DNA of 5,261 bases, taken from NCBI GenBank assembly GCA_902464175.1, contig CABQHZ010000111.1, positions 1 through 5,261 on the forward strand. Direction: 5' to 3'. Both the position numbers and the translations under genes were made by a program. This stretch comes from an uncultured Collinsella sp. (lineage in GTDB: Bacteria; Actinomycetota; Coriobacteriia; Coriobacteriales; Coriobacteriaceae). The notes below the pieces were generated by a model. That model was not told the DNA's origin. It worked only from the letters and a program-made list of their open reading frames with translations, and made no database searches. Shown in pieces: positions 1 to 5,258 of this stretch; positions within the stretch are counted from its first letter, which is position 1, and each line of letters starts with the position of its first letter.

Positions 1-20
1 GAAGGGTCGGATGACTAATC

Positions 21-1166
21 ATGAATAAAGCCGATTTGACGCGCTGGTCCTGGGTTGAGATTGACCGCGGGGCGCTTCGCCGCAACACGAGGGCTTACAA
101 GAACCTGCTCGATCCACGTCAGCGACTGTGCTGCGTGGTCAAGGCCGATGCCTATGGCCACGGTGCCGTTGAGTGCGCCAAAATCATGTACTCGGCCGGA
201 GCCGACATGTTCGCGGTGGCGACGGTCAGCGAGGGTGTTGAGCTACGTCGGGGCGGAATTACCAAGCCCATCCTGATCTTGAGCGAGCCGCCTATCGAGG
301 CTATCCCCACACTGCTTGAGTTTGACATTATGCCTTCGGTCTATACGTCCGATTTCGCCCTTGCCTATGGCGAGTGCGCTGTCGCGGCAGACAAGGTGGG
401 CAAGTACCATCTAGCCATTGAGACGGGCATGAACCGCATCGGTGTTCACTACACGCAGGTGCTCGACTTTGTTCGTGGTATTAGCTTCCATCGCGGTATC
501 CAGTGTGATGGCGTCTTTACGCACTTCGCCACGGCCGATGAACCTTCGGGTTGGGACTACAAACTGCAGTGCCAACGCTTTACCGAGGCCGTTCAGGCCA
601 TTAAGGACGCGGGTTTTGAGTGCGGTATCGTGCACTGTGCCAACACGCCGTCCTCGATGCTCGATCCCTCGATGCATTTTGATATGATTCGCGCCGGCGT
701 TGGCTTGTATGGCATGCAACCATGCGAGCTGAGTGGTCGCGTGATGCAGCTCGATCCTGTTATGAGCGTGCATGCGCGCGTGACACGCGTGGCGCATCCT
801 GCGATGGGCGAGGGCGTGGGCTACGGATTTACCTATCGCGTGCCGCGTACACGCGTTCAGATTTGCACGCTGCCGATTGGATATGCCGACGGTCTTTCGC
901 GTACGCTCTCCAATCGTATGGACGTGCTGTATCACGGCGAGCGCGTGCGTCAGGTGGGTAACATCTGCATGGACCAGTTTATGGTCGCCATTCAGTCCAA
1001 CCCGGCACATGAGATTCCCGAGGCCGAGCATGGTGACGAGATGATTATTGTCGGCCGCGATGGCGATGCCGAGATCACTATGGACGAGATGGCCGGACTG
1101 CGCGGCACGATTAACTACGAGGTCGCCTGCGGCTTTGGCATGCGTCTTGACAAGATTTACGTGTAG
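21..1166 (+). CDS. alr: Alanine racemase (PLP-dependent, biosynthetic)
   Basis: Cytoplasmic enzyme interconverting L- and D-alanine, supplying D-Ala for the peptidoglycan peptide. The 381-residue length is typical of the family. Seen in the sequence: the N-terminal PLP barrel with the Schiff-base lysine K41 in VVKADAYGHG; MNRIG with R139; the second catalytic base Y268 in GVGYGFTY; IGYADG (286-291); and CMDQF (316-320), which lines the active site. From family knowledge, K41 and Y268 correspond to K39 and Y265 of the Geobacillus enzyme, and this near-identical offset supports the ATG at 21. The Shine-Dalgarno is weak (GGA at 9-11, or GAAGGG at 1-6, which is far from the start). Stop codons at 12-14 and 16-18 suggest an upstream gene ends just before it, but too little is present to identify that gene. 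The glycosylase gene follows after 8 nt. No catalytic residue is missing. Confidence 0.97.
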   Translation: MNKADLTRWSWVEIDRGALRRNTRAYKNLLDPRQRLCCVVKADAYGHGAVECAKIMYSAGADMFAVATVSEGVELRRGGITKPILILSEPPIEAIPTLLEFDIMPSVYTSDFALAYGECAVAADKVGKYHLAIETGMNRIGVHYTQVLDFVRGISFHRGIQCDGVFTHFATADEPSGWDYKLQCQRFTEAVQAIKDAGFECGIVHCANTPSSMLDPSMHFDMIRAGVGLYGMQPCELSGRVMQLDPVMSVHARVTRVAHPAMGEGVGYGFTYRVPRTRVQICTLPIGYADGLSRTLSNRMDVLYHGERVRQVGNICMDQFMVAIQSNPAHEIPEAEHGDEMIIVGRDGDAEITMDEMAGLRGTINYEVACGFGMRLDKIYV

Positions 1167-1174
1167 GAGCCGCC

Positions 1175-1795
1175 ATGGGCGTCATGCACATTCCCGGACA
1201 TAGTCACCAGGCGCCGCGCGAGGTTGCGCTCGAGGAGATTGAGGCTGTTTTAGGCGACTGCCATCTCTGCCAGCTCTATCAGTCGCGCCATAACATCGTG
1301 TTTGGCGTGGGAAACCCCCACGCCCGCGTCATGTTTATCGGCGAGGCGCCGGGGCGTAACGAGGATCTGCAAGGCGAACCGTTTGTGGGGGCGGCGGGCG
1401 AAGACCTCAACGGCATCCTGTCGCTGGCTGGCCTCAAGCGCGAAGACGTCTACATTGCCAACGTGCTTAAGTGTCGGCCACCGGGAAATCGCAATCCTCG
1501 GCCCGAGGAAGTGCTGGCCTGTTCACCGTTTTTGCGTGAGCAGATTCGGAGCATCTGGCCCGATATCATCGTGACGCTCGGTAATCCCGCGACGCACTTT
1601 GTGCTTAAGACCGAGATCGGCATCACCAAGCTGCGCGGCAGGTTCCATCAGATGGGGCATTTTGTGGTGATGCCCACGTTCCATCCGGCGGCGGCGCTGC
1701 GTAATCCGGCGTGGCAGGAGCTGCTGGAGGAAGACTTTAAGATGCTGGGCGACTATCTGGAGCGGCATCCCGCGCCAGAGGGTGCCTCGGAATAA
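1175..1795 (+). CDS. Family 4 uracil-DNA glycosylase with [4Fe-4S] cluster
   Basis: Base-excision repair enzyme that removes uracil, from cytosine deamination or dUTP incorporation, from DNA. The 206-residue protein shows the family 4 signatures: GEAPG (56-60) followed by QGEPFVGAAG (66-75); four cysteines, C29-x2-C32 near the N terminus and C100-x15-C116, matching the iron-sulfur ligand pattern; and a C-terminal FHPAAALRNP (169-178) with the DNA-contacting histidine H170. The KRRIH-type loop of UdgX, which crosslinks covalently to uracil, is not seen, so an ordinary family 4 enzyme is favoured. The ATG at 1175 is chosen because GGAG (1166-1169), overlapping the alr stop codon, lies 5 nt upstream; the in-frame ATG at 1184 is too far from it. 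The gene lies between alr and tsaE and is probably co-transcribed with both. Older annotations call this family 'phage SPO1 DNA polymerase-related'. Confidence 0.94.
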   Translation: MGVMHIPGHSHQAPREVALEEIEAVLGDCHLCQLYQSRHNIVFGVGNPHARVMFIGEAPGRNEDLQGEPFVGAAGEDLNGILSLAGLKREDVYIANVLKCRPPGNRNPRPEEVLACSPFLREQIRSIWPDIIVTLGNPATHFVLKTEIGITKLRGRFHQMGHFVVMPTFHPAAALRNPAWQELLEEDFKMLGDYLERHPAPEGASE

Positions 1796-1807
1796 TAAGG
1801 AGCATAT

Positions 1808-2314
1808 ATGTCCCTGGAGCGCCTGGGGGTAGGTATTTATAAAACGGCTTGCTCTGCCGATACGGAGCATTTTGGCGAGCTGGTTGCGCCGTGCCTGGAA
1901 GATGGTGATGTGCTGATCTTGACCGGCGGCCTCGGGGTGGGTAAAACCCACTTTACCAAGGGCGTTTCGCGTGGTCTGGGCGACGGCCATATGGTCACGA
2001 GCCCCACATTCGCACTCATGGCCGTTCATGACCAGGGGCGTATTCCGCTGTTCCACTTTGACCTGTACCGTCTGGAGCATGCTTACGAGCTCGAGGATAC
2101 GGGCATTTTCGATGTACTGGGCTATGAGGGTGCCTGTCTGTTGGAGTGGGGCGAACAGTTCCAGGATGAACTGACAGACGAGTATCTTTCGGTAACACTT
2201 AAGCGTGATGAGAACGATAGCGACGTGCGAACGATAACGCTCGAGGCGCACGGCGAGCGCGCAGCGGAGCTTTCCGATTTGATTGATAAGGCTGTACAAG
2301 ATGAGCTTGCATAA
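1808..2314 (+). CDS. tsaE: tRNA t6A37 threonylcarbamoyladenosine biosynthesis ATPase TsaE
   Basis: Small cytoplasmic P-loop ATPase that binds the TsaB-TsaD complex and is needed for multiple turnover in making t6A at position 37 of ANN-decoding tRNAs. The 168-residue length is normal. Visible motifs: Walker A GGLGVGKTHF (40-49, K46/T47); the switch-like VTSPTFAL (63-70); FHFDLYRLE (82-90), with the conserved D-x-Y-R; and LLEWGEQF (111-118) with the family tryptophan W114. In the P-loop the usual GDLGAGKT reads GGLGVGKT, an Asp-to-Gly and an Ala-to-Val change at positions outside the invariant G-K-T. AAGGAG (1797-1802) lies 5 nt before the ATG. The gene begins 12 nt after the glycosylase stop, and its last 14 bases overlap the start of the tsaB-rimI-tsaD fusion whose product it serves. 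The C-terminal tail (about 148-168) is poorly conserved in the family. Confidence 0.96.
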   Translation: MSLERLGVGIYKTACSADTEHFGELVAPCLEDGDVLILTGGLGVGKTHFTKGVSRGLGDGHMVTSPTFALMAVHDQGRIPLFHFDLYRLEHAYELEDTGIFDVLGYEGACLLEWGEQFQDELTDEYLSVTLKRDENDSDVRTITLEAHGERAAELSDLIDKAVQDELA

Positions 2315-4685
2315 CGATTACGCGCTGGTGGTGGCGCTCGATACTTCGACCGATATGCTTGCCTGCGCGGCAAGCTGGACTGATGAACAGACGGGCGAGG
2401 CGAAGCTGGTGAGTGGCGACCATATGTGTCGTCGCCATGCCAATGTGGAGCTCGTGAATACCGTCGACAGCGTGCTTGCTCAGGCTGGCATGGACCGTGC
2501 TGACGTGGGCAGTTACGTCGTCGGTCGCGGTCCGGGTTCGTTTACCGGCGTGCGTATCGGCATTTCCACCGCCAAGGGCTTGGCGCGCGGTGCCAACGTG
2601 CCGCTGTTGGGTGTGTCGACGCTCGATGCCTGCGCATGGACCGCGTGGAAGGCTGGCGTGCGTGGCAAGCTCGGCATTCTGGCCGATGCCATGCGCGGCG
2701 AGGTGTATCCGGCTTTGTATGTGCTGAGCGACGAGGGCCCCGAGCGTCAGTTTGAGCGCGAGCACGTGGTCAAGGCTGCCGTGGCGCTTGATGAGTGGCG
2801 CCAAGCCGCGGACTGGGACCAGGTTCAGCTGACTGGCGACGGTCTCGTGCGCTATGGCAAGCTGCTGGGCGAGGATGAGGCCGCTCGCTGCGTAGAGCGC
2901 GACTTGTGGTGGCCTTCGGGCGAGGGCCTCCTCCTTGCGCATGCCGCGGGTGACGGCGACCCGGCCCGCGTCCTGCCGATCTATACGCGCCTTTCTGACG
3001 CCGAGGAAAACGAGCGCAAACGCCTCGGTCTTGCCGAGAGCGCGCAGAGCGAAATTACGGGCGTCGCCGATGAGCTCGCCGGTCGCCATCTGCAATTCCG
3101 CCCCATGGGTGCGGCGGACGCCGAGGGTGCGAGTGCGCTGGAGGCCGCCTGCTTTGAAGGCGCTGGGCACGAGGCGTGGACGCCGGGCATGTTCCTGTCC
3201 GAGCTGGGCGAGGATGTTGCGGCGCCGCGCAGTTGGTGGGTGGCGCACGACGACGGTCAGCTGCTGGGGCTTGCCGGCGGCATGGTCGTAGACGGTGACG
3301 TGCAGATTCTGGATGTTGCCGTCGACCCGAAGCATCGCCGCGAGGGTATTGCCCGCAAGCTGCTGTCGCACGTGAGCTACGATGCCCAGATGCTCGGCTG
3401 TACGACCGCCTCGCTCGAGGTCGAGGATGGCAACGAGGGCGCTATTGCGCTCTATGCCTCCCTGGGCTTTACCGAGGCGGGCTGCCGTCGCGGTTACTAC
3501 GGTGTTGGCAAAGATGCCATCGTCATGACGGCGCCACTGCCCTTGGTGCTCCCGGTCGACAACGCTTCGCCCGAGCCGACGGCGGCTGAGCAGCGTGTAT
3601 GGCCGCTACCTGCACCCGAGCGCACCGTTGAGGAGCGTGCCGAAATTGAGCGCCGCCGCCTGGTGCTTGCCATCGAGAGCTCGTGCGATGAGACGGCTGT
3701 GGCGATTATCGATGCGGACGGCAATATGCTGGCCAATCAGGTTTCGACGCAGATCGATTTTCATGCCCGTTTTGGCGGTGTAGTGCCCGAGATCGCTTCG
3801 CGCAAGCACGTTGAGGTCATCGTGAGCGTCGTGGACGCGGCGCTCGAGGATGCCGCGGCATCGCTTGGTCTTGAGGGCGGAGCCATCGCGCCGAGCGAAC
3901 TCGCCGCTGTTGGCGTGACACAGGGTCCGGGCCTGGTGGGTGCTCTGGTGGTGGGCGTCGCCTTTGCCAAGGGTTTTGCCTATGCCGCCGGTAAACCGCT
4001 CGTGTGCGTCAACCATCTGGAAGGTCATCTGTTCGCCAACCTGCTGGCGCAGCCCGATCTCAAGCCGCCGTTTATCTTCACACTCGTCTCGGGCGGTCAT
4101 ACCATGCTTGTTCACGTCAAGGCGTGGGGCGACTACGAGGTGCTCGGCGAGACGCTCGACGACGCCGTGGGTGAGGCCTTCGACAAGGTGGCTAAGGCGC
4201 TGGGTCTGGGCTATCCCGGCGGCCCCATCATTTCCAAACTGGCCGAGACGGGCAATCCCCGCGCGATTGACTTCCCCCGTGCGCTCAATAGTAGGGGAGA
4301 CTATCGATTCTCGCTTTCGGGCCTTAAGACGGCCGTGACGCTCTACATTGAGCAGGAGACCAAAGCCGGGCGTACGATTCATCTGCCCGACCTGGCGGCT
4401 TCGTTCGAGGCCGCGGTCTTTGACGTTCAGTACAAGAAGGCCAAGAACGCGCTGCATGCCACCGGATGCAAGGAATACTGCATCGGCGGCGGCGTTTCGG
4501 CTAACCCGCATCTGCGCGAGATGATGATCAAGAAGCTCGGGCGCCAGGGCATCCGCGTGACGGTGCCGCCTCTCTCGGCATGCACCGACAACGCCGCCAT
4601 GATCGCAGAGGTCGCCCGCCGTAAATTCGATCGAGGAGAAATCTCGTCGTTCGACGTCGACGCCGATCCGAACATGACGCTGTAA
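2301..4685 (+). CDS. tsaB-rimI-tsaD: TsaB-RimI-TsaD triple fusion (t6A synthesis plus S18 N-acetyltransferase)
   Basis: A 794-residue, three-domain protein in one uninterrupted frame. TsaB (about 6-235): ALDTS (12-16), GRGPGSFTGVRIG (75-87), LADAMRGEVY (127-136), PIYTR (226-230). RimI-type GNAT acetyltransferase (about 264-413): acetyl-CoA loop with RREGIA (346-351), E373, NEGAIALYASLGF (378-390), Y385 and RRGYY (396-400), aligning with E. coli RimI E103, Y115 and RRNYY. TsaD (about 453-794): ESSCDETA (459-466), metal ligands H572 and H576 in NHLEGH, SGGHT (597-601), FSLSGLKTAV (670-679), GGGVSANPHLR (729-739) and D763 in CTDNAAMIA. From family knowledge, TsaD transfers threonylcarbamoyl from its AMP adduct to tRNA A37, TsaB is its essential partner, and RimI acetylates ribosomal protein S18. 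All catalytic motifs are intact, so all three activities are inferred. A charged linker (about 231-262) and a Pro/Ala-rich then Arg/Glu-rich linker (about 412-453) separate the domains. The ATG at 2301 is preferred, with TAAGG at 2287-2291; an upstream in-frame TTG at 2283 would add six non-conserved residues. The 14-nt overlap with tsaE suggests translational coupling. Confidence 0.95.
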   Translation: MSLHNDYALVVALDTSTDMLACAASWTDEQTGEAKLVSGDHMCRRHANVELVNTVDSVLAQAGMDRADVGSYVVGRGPGSFTGVRIGISTAKGLARGANVPLLGVSTLDACAWTAWKAGVRGKLGILADAMRGEVYPALYVLSDEGPERQFEREHVVKAAVALDEWRQAADWDQVQLTGDGLVRYGKLLGEDEAARCVERDLWWPSGEGLLLAHAAGDGDPARVLPIYTRLSDAEENERKRLGLAESAQSEITGVADELAGRHLQFRPMGAADAEGASALEAACFEGAGHEAWTPGMFLSELGEDVAAPRSWWVAHDDGQLLGLAGGMVVDGDVQILDVAVDPKHRREGIARKLLSHVSYDAQMLGCTTASLEVEDGNEGAIALYASLGFTEAGCRRGYYGVGKDAIVMTAPLPLVLPVDNASPEPTAAEQRVWPLPAPERTVEERAEIERRRLVLAIESSCDETAVAIIDADGNMLANQVSTQIDFHARFGGVVPEIASRKHVEVIVSVVDAALEDAAASLGLEGGAIAPSELAAVGVTQGPGLVGALVVGVAFAKGFAYAAGKPLVCVNHLEGHLFANLLAQPDLKPPFIFTLVSGGHTMLVHVKAWGDYEVLGETLDDAVGEAFDKVAKALGLGYPGGPIISKLAETGNPRAIDFPRALNSRGDYRFSLSGLKTAVTLYIEQETKAGRTIHLPDLAASFEAAVFDVQYKKAKNALHATGCKEYCIGGGVSANPHLREMMIKKLGRQGIRVTVPPLSACTDNAAMIAEVARRKFDRGEISSFDVDADPNMTL

Positions 4686-4697
4686 CTGGTAAGGCTC

Positions 4698-4855
4698 GGT
4701 CCCCGGCTCCGCCCGGGCGACGGCGGCCGCATATGAACTTTCCTGCTCGAACAGTCCTGCTCACGACGGAGGCCACATTAAGTGGCCTCCTGTTCGTGCG
4801 GAACTCGCGATAAAGTTCATATGCGGCCGCCGTCGCCCGGGCGGAGCCGGGGACC
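4698..4855 (+). repeat. Long palindromic element 1: 44-bp perfect arms around a conserved core
   Basis: The left arm (4698-4741) and right arm (4812-4855) are exact reverse complements over 44 bp, ending abruptly on the outside (C4697 against T4856). The arm is very GC-rich on its outer side and contains CCCGGG, GCGGCCGC and, near the core, CATATG. The 70-nt interior (4742-4811) is not simply a loop: it has a 9-bp hairpin in the middle and two conserved flanks. Counting the TTT/AAA at the arm ends, the 76-nt core (4739-4814) matches the reverse complement of the core of element 2. It starts 12 nt after the tsaD stop, so tsaD transcripts would end in, or read through, this structure. It could be a terminator-like structure, a mobile repeat, or a structured RNA; the sequence alone does not decide. 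Confidence 0.93.
4768..4790 (+). terminator. Core hairpin of element 1, possible tsaD terminator
   Basis: GGAGGCCAC (4768-4776) pairs perfectly with GTGGCCTCC (4782-4790) around the 5-nt loop ATTAA. A second helix, CACGA (4762-4766) with TCGTG (4794-4798), extends it across a small internal loop. There is no U-tract after it, so classical intrinsic termination is uncertain; in GC-rich actinobacteria such hairpins may still end or stabilise transcripts. The counterpart hairpin in element 2 has two compensatory base-pair differences, which supports the pairing being real. It is certain as a structure but only tentative as a terminator. Confidence 0.5.
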
Positions 4856-4963
4856 TTTCTGTATCGATACGGCTTCTGAGCTGGATCGGCGTCGACAACG
4901 TCCAGCAAGGTTAGCCAGTCTGCGACGAATTTCCGGCGTGCTTTAGCTGAAAGAAAAGATGGC

Positions 4964-4984
4964 ATGCGGAGCTTTGCTCCGCAT
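4964..4984. repeat. Small 9-bp perfect hairpin between the palindromes
   Basis: ATGCGGAGC (4964-4972) and GCTCCGCAT (4976-4984) are exact reverse complements with only TTT between them. No T-run follows on either strand, so it is a poor intrinsic terminator. It lies 11 nt before the left arm of element 2 and just upstream, in minus-strand sense, of the protein-like reading frame. Its GCAT edge could also pair with ATGC at 5139-5142, imperfectly extending the element 2 stem. Confidence 0.6.
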
Positions 4985-4995
4985 TTGGGATGGGA

Positions 4996-5131
4996 GCCCC
5001 TCGGGAGCGAGCGGGCGTATACAAGGTTTATCGCGAGTTCCGCACGAGCCGGAGAGCACTTAATGTGCTCTCCGTGCGAGCAGGACTGTAGAGCAGGAAA
5101 CCTTGTATACGCCCGCTCGCTCCCGAGGGGC
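4996..5131 (-). repeat. Long palindromic element 2: 34-bp perfect arms around the inverted core
   Basis: The left arm (4996-5029) and right arm (5098-5131) are exact reverse complements over 34 bp. The outer part is GC-rich and GTATAC lies near the core. The interior (5030-5097, 68 nt) read on the minus strand matches the core of element 1: a 10-nt identical start (TTTCCTGCTC, complement of 5091-5100), a 12-nt block (ACAGTCCTGCTC, complement of 5078-5089), the central hairpin with the same ATTAA loop, and a 21-nt identical end (complement of 5027-5047). By hand about 66 of 76 aligned columns agree. The arms do not match those of element 1 beyond a weak similarity next to the core, so only the core is shared. 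The minus strand is assigned to keep core orientation consistent with element 1. Confidence 0.93.
5051..5073 (-). repeat. Core hairpin of element 2
   Basis: GGAGAGCAC (5051-5059) pairs perfectly with GTGCTCTCC (5065-5073) around the loop TTAAT, which is ATTAA on the other strand. Against the element 1 hairpin, the fifth and sixth stem pairs differ and both sides have changed together. As in element 1, no T-run follows. Confidence 0.85.
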
Positions 5132-5229
5132 ATCTCTCATGCAAAAACTTTTGTTGGGTAAAGTCCGAGGTCAGTGGCGTTTCATACCGAGAATTTCAAA
5201 AAAAGATGAAAATTCATTACAAATTTGCG

Positions 5230-5258
5230 TTGACTTTAGGTAACTAAAGTTTCATACT
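5230..5258 (+). promoter_or_regulatory. Sigma70-type promoter for a gene beyond the right edge
   Basis: TTGACT (5230-5235) is a 5-of-6 match to the -35 consensus. After exactly 17 nt comes CATACT (5253-5258), a 4-of-6 match to the -10 box TATAAT. The upstream sequence is AT-rich, with a run of seven A at 5198-5204. The boxes sit at the window edge, so the transcript and gene lie outside. Direction is rightward, away from tsaD, which implies a separate transcription unit. Confidence 0.65.
5233..5250. promoter_or_regulatory. Operator-like inverted repeat within the promoter spacer
   Basis: ACTTTAG (5233-5239) and CTAAAGT (5244-5250) are perfect reverse complements around GTAA. The repeat overlaps the end of the -35 box and fills most of the spacer up to the -10 box, the classical place for a repressor to block RNA polymerase. 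The TTTAGGTAA half resembles DtxR/IdeR/MntR-type metal-repressor half-sites (family consensus TTAGGTTAG), but the other half lacks the expected matching CCTAA, so the regulator is only a guess. It does not resemble the CIRCE element of heat-shock operons. Confidence 0.5.

Noticed and set aside
1..20. C-terminal end of an upstream gene
   Set aside because: Stops at 12-14 and 16-18 fit the end of a preceding gene in either of two frames, but at most five codons are present, so neither frame nor product can be chosen.
411..1031. Long minus-strand open frame opposite alr
   Set aside because: It is fully antisense to a well-supported alr with all catalytic motifs. Its translation is rich in His, Arg and Ala with no recognisable domain, as expected from mirrored GC-rich codons.
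2283..2300. TTG at 2283 as start of the fusion gene
   Set aside because: It would add six residues not typical of TsaB and lacks a well-placed ribosome binding site; the ATG at 2301 has TAAGG at a usual distance.
2199..3371. 390-codon minus-strand open frame opposite the TsaB and RimI parts of the fusion
   Set aside because: Stop codons are rare opposite GC-rich codon-biased genes. The translation shows no family motif, while the plus strand encodes clear TsaB and RimI domains.
3606..4511. 301-codon minus-strand open frame opposite the TsaD part
   Set aside because: It is antisense to conserved TsaD motifs and has a low-complexity His/Arg-rich composition with no recognisable domain.
4698..5131. 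CRISPR array or integron attC sites
   Set aside because: There are only two units, in opposite orientation, with no regular short direct repeats and spacers. attC sites conserve their ends rather than the centre, the reverse of what is seen here.
4528..5133. 201-codon minus-strand open frame spanning both palindromes and the tsaD end
   Set aside because: As a whole it runs through both palindromes and antisense tsaD, which explains its length by base composition. Only the middle part (4965-4857) looks protein-like and is reported separately as a finding.
5142..5153. CAAAA/TTTTG inverted repeat as a small terminator
   Set aside because: The stem is five A/T-rich pairs with a 2-nt loop, too weak and too tight to act as a terminator hairpin.
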